Shown here: positions 26,690 to 36,506 of the stretch, one piece after another | How the letters are laid out: each line of letters opens with the position of its first letter | Position numbering within the stretch: the stretch's first letter is position 1 | NCBI GenBank assembly: GCA_903858815.1 | Contig: CAIOKE010000133.1 | Coordinates: 372,001-436,000, forward strand | DNA: 64,000 nt | Reading direction: 5' to 3' | Source of the DNA: an uncultured Planctomycetaceae bacterium | GTDB lineage: Bacteria; Planctomycetota; Planctomycetia; Planctomycetales; Planctomycetaceae | Made by a program: the position numbers and the translations under genes | Notes under the pieces: generated by a model | Database searches by the model: none | What the model was told of the DNA's origin: nothing | What the model saw: the letters and a program-made list of their open reading frames with translations, nothing else

Positions 26690-27679
26690 ATGATCGCTGA
26701 CCTGCCCACACGGCGTCAGGCTGCGCGTCGCCTGCGCGGCTTCACTCTGATCGAATTGCTTGTGGTGATCGCCATTATCGCGATCCTTGTGGCCCTGCTG
26801 CTGCCGGCTGTACAGCAGGCTCGTGAAGCAGCCCGTCGCACTCAATGTCGCAACAACCTGAAGCAGATCGGGATCGCTCTGCACAACTATCACGACGTCA
26901 ATAACTGCTTCCCACCCGGCAATGTCACTATGGGTGACTGCTGCTCAACACCCAGCCTGATCAATTGGTCCATTTCCATCCTGCCCTATCTCGAACAAAC
27001 CAACCTGCAGCAGCAATACAACTTCAACCTGCCAAATGAAACGCCGGCCAATGTCGCTGTCCTGAAATCCAAACTGCCGGTTTATAACTGTCCCTCAGAC
27101 ATTAATGCGGGCGCGCTGCTGGTACCAGATTCCGGCCCCCACAATAATCAGACGTGGGCCGCCAGCTCCTATCGTGGCATGGGGGGTGTTGCCTGGTCTG
27201 CCGGTGATGCGTATGCCTACCGTCGTCAGTGGGACAGTTCTGACATCCTGCACCCCAACGCCCTCGATCGACTTCGTGGCATGCTGTACTGGTGCGGTCG
27301 AGGTGGCAGTGGCGCGGGGCGCTTTGAACCAGTCAAATTCCGCGATATCACGGACGGTACATCCAACACTCTGACAGTCGGTGAATACACAACAAAGTCC
27401 CGCCCCCGCCGCACCAGTTTCTGGGGCTACACCTATACTTCGTTTGTACTGTCTTGTGCTACACCGGAAAGTCGCACACTGATTGCAGATTACGATCTCT
27501 GCTCTGCTCAGGGTGACTCAAACGCCTGCAAACGAGCCTGGGGCTCGTTCCACGCTGGTGGTACCCTGACATTCCTGCTCGCCGATGGATCCTGCCGCAG
27601 TATCTCGCCGAATATCGACATGCGAGTCTACACGGGGATTTCCACCATCGGCGGTTCAGAAGTCATCGGCGAATTCTGA
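26690..27679 (+). CDS. DUF1559 prepilin-like protein
   Basis: 329 residues from ATG 26690, with GGAGA upstream; the longer frame has no similarity. The N-terminus is a type IV prepilin/pseudopilin signal: basic [11 protein letters not shown], cleavage after G, then [32 protein letters not shown]. The H-x-x-G DUF1559 module follows, with [23 protein letters not shown] and a C-terminal [16 protein letters not shown]...ISPN block. These proteins are strongly expanded in planctomycetes and are thought to form surface or secretion pseudopili; the function is not settled. A lipoprotein gene follows 87 bases later, the usual pair. Confidence 0.95.
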   Translation: MIADLPTRRQAARRLRGFTLIELLVVIAIIAILVALLLPAVQQAREAARRTQCRNNLKQIGIALHNYHDVNNCFPPGNVTMGDCCSTPSLINWSISILPYLEQTNLQQQYNFNLPNETPANVAVLKSKLPVYNCPSDINAGALLVPDSGPHNNQTWAASSYRGMGGVAWSAGDAYAYRRQWDSSDILHPNALDRLRGMLYWCGRGGSGAGRFEPVKFRDITDGTSNTLTVGEYTTKSRPRRTSFWGYTYTSFVLSCATPESRTLIADYDLCSAQGDSNACKRAWGSFHAGGTLTFLLADGSCRSISPNIDMRVYTGISTIGGSEVIGEF

Positions 27680-27766
27680 TCGTCGCTGTCATCTCCCGGC
27701 TCAGCCCCTCCGCCGTCGCCGCATTGACGGCGGAGGTTACTATCGTGATCCACGAGGAACATTGCT

Positions 27767-28195
27767 ATGCGCTGCCTGCTGCCCCTGCCTGTCCTGCTTC
27801 TGCTGTTCACCGCTGGCTGCGGAGAATCCCGCAAATCCGCGGCAGTCTCCGGCACGGTCACCCTGAAGGGACAGCCGGTTGCTGACGTCATCGTCAGGTT
27901 CCAGCCTGTCGGGGCAGGAACCACGGATCAACTCGAAGCCGGCATGAGCTCGTTCGGTACAACCGACGCAGAAGGTCGCTTCACCCTGACGTTCAGTGAT
28001 AACAGTGTCGCCGGTGCTGCCATCGGCGATCACACCGTCACCATTGATGAAGTCACTCCCCCGGAAGAAGAAAACAACGATGCAGGTGGGATTGGAAAGC
28101 AAAAACCGTCCCGGATCCCTCGCAAATGGGGTGACGGCAGCCAGACATTCACCGTCGAAGACAAAGAGAATGTCGCCAATCTGACTCTGGATTGA
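27767..28195 (+). CDS. Small exported lipoprotein, carboxypeptidase-regulatory-like beta fold
   Basis: 142 residues. A lipobox LLFTAGCGES ends the signal peptide at Cys18. The rest is beta-rich: SGTVTLKGQPVADVIVRFQPV and a DAEGRFTLTFSDN...GDHTVTID strand pair, as in carboxypeptidase-regulatory-like domains, then an acidic EEENND loop. Such proteins are the habitual downstream partner of DUF1559 genes in planctomycetes. GAGGAA lies upstream of the ATG. Likely cotranscribed with the DUF1559 gene. Confidence 0.85.
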   Translation: MRCLLPLPVLLLLFTAGCGESRKSAAVSGTVTLKGQPVADVIVRFQPVGAGTTDQLEAGMSSFGTTDAEGRFTLTFSDNSVAGAAIGDHTVTIDEVTPPEEENNDAGGIGKQKPSRIPRKWGDGSQTFTVEDKENVANLTLD

Positions 28196-28226
28196 GATTG
28201 CAACTCCAGCCAGCACCCACAGCCGG

Positions 28227-29771
28227 TTACGGTGTCAATTGCACCAGCTCAAGTCCTCGCACCTCAATCATGTCCCGCTGATCCTTCTGAGACCAGCGCA
28301 TGCCCAGAATCCCCACCTGACGACCGGCAAACCGTTCCAACTGTACGCCAGGTGCCGGCTTCAGATTTGCCAGCACTTTACCCGCAGGTGTCGTCAACAC
28401 CCACGCACCACCAGCATCAGGTGAACGCTGCACAATCCCGGCCCCCACATATTTGTTCTGGGGGCTCCCTGGGCGGATCACACCTGCCCCCGAAGAAACT
28501 GCACTCGCCGGATCAACGGCGGCTTCCGTTGATACCGTTTGCTCAGCTACCGACCGCGACTGCGATACCAGCATACCACTGTTGCTGTTGCTGCCCGAAG
28601 GAGGCAAAGCAGAGTCCGGTGTGGGAGTCACGAATTCATCCACTTCAGCAGCCTCCGCAGCCGCATCCACGATCACGCCACCAGTCGCTGACTCAGCGGG
28701 CGCTGGGACAACCGGGGCCGACTCAACCGGTACCGCAGCGATCCGCGGTGGGGCAATTCTGGCGGTCGGTACAGCCGGTGGCATCATCGACGCAAAACCA
28801 TGACGAGCTGCCAGAGCCGCATCCCGCTGCTCAGTCTGACTCTGTAACTGCCGCACCTGCTGCAACTCTGCCAGCCGCTGCCGATATCGCTGAAGGGCCC
28901 CGTATCGCAGTTCCACGGCCCCGGAAATCTGCGGGTTTTTCAACCTCCCCTGCAACTCCCGATAGGCTGCCTCCAGACTGTCCAGATCCCACGTCGCGGC
29001 ATCCTGCAGTACCATCTCACGGAAACGTCGGTCAATCTCTGCCAGCTGCTGCTTTTCATCCCGATCCTGCTGCACTTTCTGCAGAGCTTCACTGGGTTCA
29101 ATCAGCGGCACCTCAACCATCCCCGTCGGCAACACGGCCGACGCCGGCGTCGACATCGCAGTGGCACGTCGACCATTCGCCGGCAGACGCCACGGATCAT
29201 TGTCAGCCTGCCGCTGCTGCTCAGGATCTGTCGCCACCAGAGCTGCCCCGGGCACCCAGCGACGCTCACGATTCGGCGGACGTATTTTCAGCATCGCCTG
29301 CGGACCAGCCGCCGTCTCAATCGTCTTCTGACCCAGAATAGTCACCTTCTCACCACTCTTCATTTTGCGCTGGTAAACAGATGTCTCGTCACCGAACTCG
29401 CTGCCAACACTCGCGACGACGTTCTCTTCCAGAACCTCCCCTTCCTGCTCACTCAATCGCTTCACAAATCGCTCGGGAATCCAGCTGAAACTACCCTCCG
29501 GAGGCTCAATCACATACCAGCCACCCGGATCGTGCCGATGCACACGCACAATCGTGCCACGCGATAATCGTTGTGTCGGATAATAAGCATCCCCACCACC
29601 CGATCGCGCAAAGGTCTCCTCGGCAGCTACCCGCGCTTCGTACGGAAACCGGCCCGACTGACCCTCTGCTGAGGCCACCAGGCAGACCAGCAGCAAACAG
29701 AACGTCGCCAGCAAACGATACGCCAGTCCGCCACCATCGGAAAATGCCAGCGTCCGCCAGCTGACAGTCAC
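28227..29771 (-). CDS. Exported SH3-domain protein, function unknown
   Basis: 514 residues from GTG 29771 (AGGA 11 bases upstream); the frame is open a further 46 codons, so the true start may differ. A signal peptide (LLATFCLLLVCLVASAEG) is followed by a first bacterial SH3-like domain (about 40-110: AAEETFARSGGGDAYYPTQRLSRGTIVRVHRHDPGGWYVIEPP), a second one (YQRKMKSGEKVTILGQKT...MLKIRPP), a helical stretch with LERAYRELQGRL-like heptads, a Pro/Ala/Val-rich linker and a C-terminal beta module (GAWVLTTPAGKVLANL...GRQVGILGMRW). Probably binds peptidoglycan or another wall polymer. Convergent with the lipoprotein gene. Confidence 0.78.
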   Translation of the reverse strand: MTVSWRTLAFSDGGGLAYRLLATFCLLLVCLVASAEGQSGRFPYEARVAAEETFARSGGGDAYYPTQRLSRGTIVRVHRHDPGGWYVIEPPEGSFSWIPERFVKRLSEQEGEVLEENVVASVGSEFGDETSVYQRKMKSGEKVTILGQKTIETAAGPQAMLKIRPPNRERRWVPGAALVATDPEQQRQADNDPWRLPANGRRATAMSTPASAVLPTGMVEVPLIEPSEALQKVQQDRDEKQQLAEIDRRFREMVLQDAATWDLDSLEAAYRELQGRLKNPQISGAVELRYGALQRYRQRLAELQQVRQLQSQTEQRDAALAARHGFASMMPPAVPTARIAPPRIAAVPVESAPVVPAPAESATGGVIVDAAAEAAEVDEFVTPTPDSALPPSGSNSNSGMLVSQSRSVAEQTVSTEAAVDPASAVSSGAGVIRPGSPQNKYVGAGIVQRSPDAGGAWVLTTPAGKVLANLKPAPGVQLERFAGRQVGILGMRWSQKDQRDMIEVRGLELVQLTP

Positions 29772-30140
29772 ACGGAGTGCCGTCCTGCGGCAGTACCTGC
29801 CGACACAGGACCTCGTCCGGCAGTTTTTGCCGATTGAACCCAGATCACACAGGACGCCGAATTCTGAAAATGCGTTCAGCATATCAAACTCCATCACTCC
29901 CGCCGCCATCGTTTGTCCGCCAGCCGCTATTGCTCGAAATCTCCGGAAAACTCTGGAAATTCCTTCGATTCAGCCACTTTCCTGATTCCGGTCCCTGCCC
30001 ACGGCAGTTTTGGCCGAAACAGCAGACCGTGCTTTCCGAAAACCGCCCTTCGAATTACAGTTTCCTCCGATTCGACTCAAGTCCGATTTCCAGCCATCTG
30101 CTGATTCCCCCTCCGGACGACCACCAGCCACGGTATTCTC
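29772..30140. other. Divergent promoter region of the SH3-domain and thioredoxin-like genes
   Basis: About 370 bases, of which the first 140 could be coding if the SH3-domain gene starts further upstream. No other gene or repeat is seen. Confidence 0.4.
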
Positions 30141-30752
30141 ATGCTGCCGCACCTTCTGCTGACACTGCTGACTGCACTGCCATTCCTCGCCGGAAACGCC
30201 ATCGCGCAGGACAATCAAAAACTCAGAATTGGTGACGTCGCACCGGACTGGAAAGATCTTGCCGGCACGGATGGTGCCAGACATTCACTGGCTGACCTCT
30301 CCTCCAACGCCGTTGTTGTGATCTGCTTTACCTGCAATTCCTGCCCCTACTCTGTTGACTACGAGGATCGCCTGATCGCTCTCGCTCGCCAGCATGCCAA
30401 AACGTCAGGTGGCGTTGTCGTCGTCGCCATGAATGCCAATCGCAGGCCCTCTGAAACACTGGAAAAAATGACCGAGCGAGCTCGTCAGAAAAACTTTCCG
30501 TTTCTGTATCTGATTGATGAAACCCAGCAGGTAGCCGATAGCTACGGAGCCGTCTACACTCCCGAGTTTTTCGTATTGAACAAGGAGCGCCGGGTGGTCT
30601 ATATGGGTGCCATGGATGATCGCACAGATGCCACACAGGTCACCGCTCGACACGTCGAAGACGCCATCTCCGCCGCTCTTGCCGGGAAGATTCCGACAGT
30701 GACATCAGTTCCTGCCCGGGGCTGCGCTATTCCATTTCGACAGCGACGCTGA
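30141..30752 (+). CDS. Exported thioredoxin/TlpA-like redoxin
   Basis: 203 residues. An N-terminal signal peptide (LLLTLLTALPFLAGNAIA) leads to a thioredoxin fold of the AhpC/TSA-redoxin type: GDVAPDWKDLAGTDG, SLADLSSNAVVVICFTCNSCPYS with the CxxC pair Cys65/Cys68, an insertion with VVAMNANRRPSETLEKM, and the cis-Pro segment YTPEFFVLN. Periplasmic thiol-disulfide or peroxide chemistry is likely. It precedes a metalloprotease lipoprotein by 70 bases on the same strand. Confidence 0.9.
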   Translation: MLPHLLLTLLTALPFLAGNAIAQDNQKLRIGDVAPDWKDLAGTDGARHSLADLSSNAVVVICFTCNSCPYSVDYEDRLIALARQHAKTSGGVVVVAMNANRRPSETLEKMTERARQKNFPFLYLIDETQQVADSYGAVYTPEFFVLNKERRVVYMGAMDDRTDATQVTARHVEDAISAALAGKIPTVTSVPARGCAIPFRQRR

Positions 30753-30822
30753 CTTCAAACCCGCCGGAAATCAGAAGCACAGCCCCGCACCAAATTACGG
30801 CTTTACCACGAAAGGAGTCGCC

Positions 30823-31734
30823 ATGGCCATGCACATACAGCATCCCTGTCAGTCGCCATACTGCCAGCCAGCCACGGCTCGCAGCCTGCCGCGGCTGCTC
30901 CTGCTCCTGCTGGCCTGCCTGCTGACAAACGGGTGTCGGACGACTCGTGGACACACGTTTTCCAGTGAACGTCCAGAGAAGCATACGTGGGCCACTGAAC
31001 ACTTCGTAGTCCACTCCGACCACCCACTGCACTCCGACGATCCACTGATCCGTGAACTTCAGGACGTTCGCAGCCAGGTCATCGGACTGCTTGAACTGCC
31101 TCCACAGAACGATCTCGTACACGTTTACATGTTCAGCGACGAAGCCTCGTACCGCTGGTACATGCAGGCAACGTGGCGTGATCTGCCACCTCGCCGCGCG
31201 TACTTTGTAGGCACAACGCGTGAACTGGCCGTCTATTCATTCGAGGGCCAGCACGCCGCCGAAGACCTCAGACACGAATTCTCACATGGCCTGCTGCATG
31301 CCTGCCTGCAGACCGTCCCACTGTGGCTCGATGAAGGACTTGCGGAATACTTCGAGGTCAGTTCAGCTGCCGACAACCGCATCAGTCCGCCGCACTCTCA
31401 GGAACTTGCCGCAGCTCGCGCCGAAGGCTGGAATCCCAGCCTCTTCCGGCTCGAACAGATCACGGATTTCCGCACATTGTCGCAGCGAGATTACGCTGAA
31501 TCCTGGGCGTGGATTCACTTTCTGATGCATACGACCCCGGCAAATCGACAGGTACTGCTGGATTACCTGCAGACACTGGCACAGACTCGCACCCCGGGGA
31601 AACTCCTGAATCGCCTTGAAGCAACTGTCCCCTCATGGGCCCTTGACTTCGACAACTACACCGAGCAGCTGATTGTGTCGGCCCCCGGGACCGCCTCCGA
31701 TCTGACCGCTGGACAAGCCCCTGAGATCAACTAG
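30823..31734 (+). CDS. Lipoprotein metallopeptidase-like protein (HExxH)
   Basis: 303 residues from ATG 30823, preceded by AAAGGAG. A lipobox LLTNGC ends the signal at Cys38. The zinc-site motif HEFSH (151-155) is followed 16 residues later by the third ligand in WLDEGLAEYFE (Glu171), the gluzincin pattern of peptidase MA-like/DUF1570 families. The N-terminal ATEHFVVHSDHP and VYMFSDEASYRWY strands match that layout. The substrate is unknown. Likely attached to the membrane, facing the periplasm. Confidence 0.85.
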   Translation: MAMHIQHPCQSPYCQPATARSLPRLLLLLLACLLTNGCRTTRGHTFSSERPEKHTWATEHFVVHSDHPLHSDDPLIRELQDVRSQVIGLLELPPQNDLVHVYMFSDEASYRWYMQATWRDLPPRRAYFVGTTRELAVYSFEGQHAAEDLRHEFSHGLLHACLQTVPLWLDEGLAEYFEVSSAADNRISPPHSQELAAARAEGWNPSLFRLEQITDFRTLSQRDYAESWAWIHFLMHTTPANRQVLLDYLQTLAQTRTPGKLLNRLEATVPSWALDFDNYTEQLIVSAPGTASDLTAGQAPEIN

Positions 31735-31760
31735 GTTCTGACGCCTCGTGGCCCCCCGGG

Positions 31761-32765
31761 TCAGGCAGATTTTCGGCGTTTGTTATGCCCACTGCCGGCT
31801 GTCGCAGTGTCGCGGTTCACACTCCCCGGCCCGCTCTGCGACGCCTCCCCCGCCAGTACCGGCAACACGGGAGGTTCCGTCACCACCTGCTCCTCCACAG
31901 TCTCCGTATCAGTGGCTGAAAGCATACCGGCCAGCGGAACACTGGCAGACAGTGATACAGCCATGGGCGGGTTCGGATTCACGTGAATCACACTGCGACT
32001 CTGCAGCAGCATTGCCGACAGCAGCAGGCCGGTGGCCAGCATTCCTGCAGCCGACAACATCCCCCCTGCCGACAGTCCCAGCCGAATCTGCAGCACGACA
32101 CACATCGCGCTGACCAGCACACCAGCTATCAGCAGCAGCTGCGCAGGACGACATCGTCCCATATCCGGAAGGACGGCTTTCAGTACCCATGCCAGAAAGG
32201 CAGCACTGGGGACAATCAGCAATGCAGGCCGCGCAGCCTGCAGAGGACCCAACCACAGCGAAATCAGCTCCGCCAGACCCCTGGATGTCAGGTCTGCGGA
32301 ATCACTCAGCACAAAAAAAGCCGCTCCAAAAAACCAGACGCTCAGCCAGCGCCAGCATCGATAGTGACCGTTGAAGTCAATATGACTGGCCGCACGCACG
32401 GATGCGATCAGAATACACAACTGCCCGGAGGCAAACAGTTCCAGTCCGGAAGCTGCCCCCAGCAGGCTGCGTCCCGCAGGACCGCTTTGCGCTCCACCCA
32501 AAAAACCGGCAAACGCCAGTACCAGCAGAATCAGCGGGACAAACAGCAGCACACCGACGATCAGCCAGTGCTTCCACAGACGTTCTGACAATAACCGACG
32601 TATCAATTGATCGCGCGTCAGCGGTTCAAAGGGATCCAGCGTCTGCTCCCCCGGAAAATACTGCAGGCCATTCACCGCCGGCAGACTCGGATCCGCACTG
32701 GCCGAATCCAGCGTCAGTCGACGACGGCGACGATCCAGGGAGCCCGCACTGCGTACCAGCGTCAT
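31761..32765 (-). CDS. Polytopic membrane protein, unknown
   Basis: 334 residues from ATG 32765, with GGAG nine bases upstream; a GTG at 32780 is in frame but has no ribosome site. A basic N-terminus (RRRRRLT) and a Pro-rich cytosolic stretch (about 60 residues) precede six to seven hydrophobic segments: HWLIVGVLLFVPLILLVLAFAGFL, LLGAASGLELFASGQLCILI, WLSVWFFGAAFFVLS, LLIVPSAAFLAWVL, LLLIAGVLVSAMCVVL and LSAAGMLATGLLLSAMLL. A disordered Val/Ser/Pro tail ends in KRRKSA. No family recognised. Convergent with the metallopeptidase gene. Confidence 0.7.
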   Translation of the reverse strand: MTLVRSAGSLDRRRRRLTLDSASADPSLPAVNGLQYFPGEQTLDPFEPLTRDQLIRRLLSERLWKHWLIVGVLLFVPLILLVLAFAGFLGGAQSGPAGRSLLGAASGLELFASGQLCILIASVRAASHIDFNGHYRCWRWLSVWFFGAAFFVLSDSADLTSRGLAELISLWLGPLQAARPALLIVPSAAFLAWVLKAVLPDMGRCRPAQLLLIAGVLVSAMCVVLQIRLGLSAGGMLSAAGMLATGLLLSAMLLQSRSVIHVNPNPPMAVSLSASVPLAGMLSATDTETVEEQVVTEPPVLPVLAGEASQSGPGSVNRDTATAGSGHNKRRKSA

Positions 32766-33071
32766 TGGACTTTTCTCCACACCACAAACGGACCTTGCCC
32801 TCGCAGGTCCTGAATGCCAACACCTGTGTTCGATCGACTCCTGACCGGCTCAGGACCAGAAAATCCGGAATTGCCGGCAAACTCCGTACAATCGCTACAT
32901 CCACCGAGACTCCTGAAACATCGCTAAAACCGCCCGAGACTGTCGATTTCCGTCGTGATCCGCGTTTGTTTTTCCCCATAAATCCGCGATACACTGCACA
33001 AATCAAGTGTCACTCCCTGCTGGCCCACCGAGGCCATTTCCCCTCCTCTGGTCCACTCAGAAAGCCGCGCC
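32766..33071. other. Divergent promoter region, 306 bases
   Basis: Lies between the membrane protein (minus) and the DUF1549/1553 gene (plus). No gene or repeat is supported. Confidence 0.4.
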
Positions 33072-36000
33072 ATGAGGCGTATCACCGCAGCGTTTCTGCT
33101 GGCGATCGGACCTGGACTGCTGCTGGCGACTTGTCCGCTCAAGGCCGCTCAGACAGAGAATTCGCCGGATTTCGAATCTCAGGTTCGCCCGCTACTGCAG
33201 CAACACTGCAGTCAGTGCCACGGTCCTGATACACAGCGTGGGGGACTTCGCCTCGAAGCTCGTTCGTTCTTCTTTCGTGGTGGAGACAGTGGACCGGTGG
33301 TGAATCCCGGTCAAAGCGAAAGCAGCCTGCTGGTACACCGCATCACCTCACTCGACACCGATCTGCAGATGCCTCCGGAAGGGCCACGGCTGACGCCGGT
33401 CGAAGTCCAGCTGTTGCGAAGCTGGATCGATGCGGGGGCCAACTGGCCGGAAACCGACTACGACCGACAGACGCTGATCGATCCACGAAAGCAGCACTGG
33501 TCCTTTCAGCCACTGCCCTCACGGGTTGTTCCCCCGGTCACAGACCACACTCCTCAGTCATCAGACATCGATCGATTTCTTATCGCACAGCTCAGCCCTC
33601 ACGGACTGACGATGAATCCCCCGGCGGACCGACGTACCCTGATTCGTCGCGCGTATCTCGTAATGACCGGACTGCTGCCTGCACCACAGCAGGTTGACAG
33701 TTTTGTCGGCGACTCTGCACCAACCGCGTGGAACAGCGTGGTTGAGCAGTTGCTTGCCAGCCCGCATTACGGAGAACGCTGGGCCCAGCACTGGCTGGAT
33801 GTCATTCGCTATGCCGATACTCATGGATTCGAAGTGAATACGTCCCGTGACAATGCCTGGCCTTACCGCGATTACGTGATTCAGGCCTTCAACTCGGACA
33901 AACCGTGGAACAGCTTTGTGCGGGAGCAGATTGCTGGTGACCTGCTTGGGGAAGATGCCGCCACCGGCTTCCTCGTGGCATCCGCTGTTCTGCTGCCAGG
34001 CCAGATCGGGGCCGATGACGTCTCGAAACGTCTGGCCCGGCAGGACGCACTGGATGAAATCATCTCCGGTACAAGCAGCTCAGTGCTGGGACTGACGCTG
34101 GCCTGTGCTCGCTGTCATGATCACAAGTTTGATCCACTGACGCAGCAGGATTACTACAGCATGCAGGCTTTCTTCGCCGGTGTCGAATACGGTGAGCGAC
34201 CGCTCCGCGACAGCGGTTACCTGCAGCGCCAGCAGCAGGCTGCCACACTCGAAAACACAATCACACAACTTGAAGCTCAGTTGACCGGCAACCTGCCCTT
34301 TGCTGCTCCGGAACAACTGCTGCTGATTGATGAAGAAGATCAAAGCCGTGTTGTATTCCTGAAATCACCCAACGGTCCCGGTAATAACCCCGCCGGCACA
34401 CAACGGGGCTATCGCGATGATCCGGGTTCTCCGCTGCAGCCGGGAAATGTCAGTAAGGGCCGCTATACATGGTGGAATAATGCTGCTGGAGTCGATGTCC
34501 TGAAATGGACACCCGGTCTGACTGGCCACTTCAGACTCTGGCTGTCATGGGGTGCTCATGGCAGTGGTGTCCACACGCGTGACGCCCGGTACGTCCTTGA
34601 TCAGGATGGACTTCCGGAAACCCGCGACGATCAGCGCGAAGTTTTTCGGGCTGACCAGTACTATCCTGCCGGTATTACCGCTGGAACTACCGAGCAGACT
34701 CCATTGTGGAGTGGCTTCCAGCTGGCCGGTGATATCGAACTCACGCCCTCCTCAGTCATCTTCCTCAGAGGTGGCGATACGGGCACCGGAATCACTGCCG
34801 ATGTGATCGCCCTGCAGCGACTACCTGAGCCTGCAGACAGCGCCGAAACAAAGCAGATTCCCGCCACTCCACCACTGCGTGACCCGGTCAGCCCACTGCT
34901 GAATATCGAACGATTCACTCCCATCCAGGTCCGTTTCGTCCGCTTCACAACATCTGAAACAATCAACTCCAGTCAGCACGAACCCTGCATCGATGAACTT
35001 GAGATTTTTGGCCCGGCACAACCACAGAACAATCTGGCCCTCAGCAGACTCGGAGTCCGACCATCCTCGTCCGGTAACTACTCGGATATCGGCATTCATC
35101 AGCTGCCACACATTAATGACGGGCGTTATGGGAATGACTTCAGCTGGATCTCAAACCAACGTGGTCAGGGCAGGGTCCAGCTCGAATTCCCGACTGCTGT
35201 TCTGATTGACACAATCAAATGGGCTCGCGATCGCAGCGGCCGCTTCAGTGATCGACTGCCGATCCGTTATTCCATCTCGGTCTCGGTTGATGGCCTCACG
35301 TGGACTACTGTTGCGGATCACACTGATCGGGCGTCTGTCGGTACCCCATGGGATCCGCAGGCTGCGCTGCTGCGCAGCGCCTCCGCCGACTCAGGCGATG
35401 CTGCTGATATCGTCCGGAAACTTCAGTTGCTCCGCAGTCAGCAGAATGAACTGCGGACAACTCGCATGGTTTTTTCCGGAACCTTTCGACCGCCCGATCG
35501 AACTCGAATTCTGCGACGCGGGGATCCGGAACAACCGGAAGCCGACACAGAGCCGCAGATCCCGCAGCTCTTTGCACACATCCCGACGAACACAACAGCT
35601 CACCCGCAGGCTTCCAAGCTCACAGAAGAACAGCAACGACGCTTGAAACTGGCTGACTGGCTGGCCGCAGATGCCAACCCACTTACCGCCCGTGTGATTG
35701 TCAATCGTGTCTGGCAGCACCACTTCGGCAGCGGACTTGTCGAAACTCCCAATGACTTCGGACTCAACGGAGCACGCCCCGCCAATCAGCCACTGCTTGA
35801 CTGGCTGGCACTGGAACTGATTCGCAGCGGCTGGTCGATCAAGCACCTGCATCGACTGATCCTGCACTCCGCCGCATGGCAGCAGGATTCCGCACTCCAC
35901 TCACAGGGACTCGAACTCGATCGAAACAATAGTCTGCTGTGGCATTACTCCGCACGACGGATGGAATCCGAGGCGATCCGCGACTGTATATTGCAGGTGA

Positions 36001-36467
36001 CGGCCGAGCTGAATCTGAAAACCGGTGGACCGGGGTTCAGCTTCTTCCAGACACGCGGAGGACTCAGCGGATTTCCCGAACAGGAAGAACTTACGGCAGA
36101 AGAACTTCGCCGCATGGTGTATTCGCACCGAGTACGCATGGAATCGGTACCCGTTTTCGGAGCATTCGACTGCCCGGACTTTGGACAGTCCATGCCTCGC
36201 CGCAGCCGTTCCACGACTGCTATTCAGGCCCTGAACCTGTTTAACAGTCGCTTTACTCAGAATCGGGCCACCACTCTGGCCGACAGACTGACTGCACAGG
36301 CCGGACCGTCAGTGACCGCACAACTGCAGCTGGCGTGGCAACTGACTCTGCAACGTGCCCCCACAAACTCTGAACTGGCCACAGCAGAAGCTGTAGCGAT
36401 TCAGCACGGTCTCTCCCAGGTCTGTCGAGCGCTGCTCAACAGCAGCGAATTCCTGTTCATTCCCTGA
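33072..36467 (+). CDS. Planctomycete cytochrome C/DUF1549/DUF1553 protein
   Basis: 1131 residues. A signal peptide (MRRITAAFLLAIGPGLLLAT) precedes the planctomycete cytochrome-C-like module with the haem motif CSQCH (46-50; CxxCH). DUF1549 follows (YGERWAQHWLDVIRYADTHGFE...NAWPYRDYVIQAFN, then LGLTLACARCHDHKFDPLTQQDYY). A long insertion around residues 400-760 contains two jelly-roll-like segments, one of discoidin (F5/8C) type (LIDTIKWARDRSGRFSDRLPIRYSISVSVDG). DUF1553 is C-terminal (ANPLTARVIVNRVWQHHFG...RRMESEAIRD). Function unproven; thought to be exported and linked to sugar or surface chemistry. Always paired with the next gene type. Confidence 0.96.
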   Translation: MRRITAAFLLAIGPGLLLATCPLKAAQTENSPDFESQVRPLLQQHCSQCHGPDTQRGGLRLEARSFFFRGGDSGPVVNPGQSESSLLVHRITSLDTDLQMPPEGPRLTPVEVQLLRSWIDAGANWPETDYDRQTLIDPRKQHWSFQPLPSRVVPPVTDHTPQSSDIDRFLIAQLSPHGLTMNPPADRRTLIRRAYLVMTGLLPAPQQVDSFVGDSAPTAWNSVVEQLLASPHYGERWAQHWLDVIRYADTHGFEVNTSRDNAWPYRDYVIQAFNSDKPWNSFVREQIAGDLLGEDAATGFLVASAVLLPGQIGADDVSKRLARQDALDEIISGTSSSVLGLTLACARCHDHKFDPLTQQDYYSMQAFFAGVEYGERPLRDSGYLQRQQQAATLENTITQLEAQLTGNLPFAAPEQLLLIDEEDQSRVVFLKSPNGPGNNPAGTQRGYRDDPGSPLQPGNVSKGRYTWWNNAAGVDVLKWTPGLTGHFRLWLSWGAHGSGVHTRDARYVLDQDGLPETRDDQREVFRADQYYPAGITAGTTEQTPLWSGFQLAGDIELTPSSVIFLRGGDTGTGITADVIALQRLPEPADSAETKQIPATPPLRDPVSPLLNIERFTPIQVRFVRFTTSETINSSQHEPCIDELEIFGPAQPQNNLALSRLGVRPSSSGNYSDIGIHQLPHINDGRYGNDFSWISNQRGQGRVQLEFPTAVLIDTIKWARDRSGRFSDRLPIRYSISVSVDGLTWTTVADHTDRASVGTPWDPQAALLRSASADSGDAADIVRKLQLLRSQQNELRTTRMVFSGTFRPPDRTRILRRGDPEQPEADTEPQIPQLFAHIPTNTTAHPQASKLTEEQQRRLKLADWLAADANPLTARVIVNRVWQHHFGSGLVETPNDFGLNGARPANQPLLDWLALELIRSGWSIKHLHRLILHSAAWQQDSALHSQGLELDRNNSLLWHYSARRMESEAIRDCILQVTAELNLKTGGPGFSFFQTRGGLSGFPEQEELTAEELRRMVYSHRVRMESVPVFGAFDCPDFGQSMPRRSRSTTAIQALNLFNSRFTQNRATTLADRLTAQAGPSVTAQLQLAWQLTLQRAPTNSELATAEAVAIQHGLSQVCRALLNSSEFLFIP

Positions 36468-36506
36468 ACCTCCACCCCTTGCTGCTTTGCGGGGAAGACC
36501 CGACTT

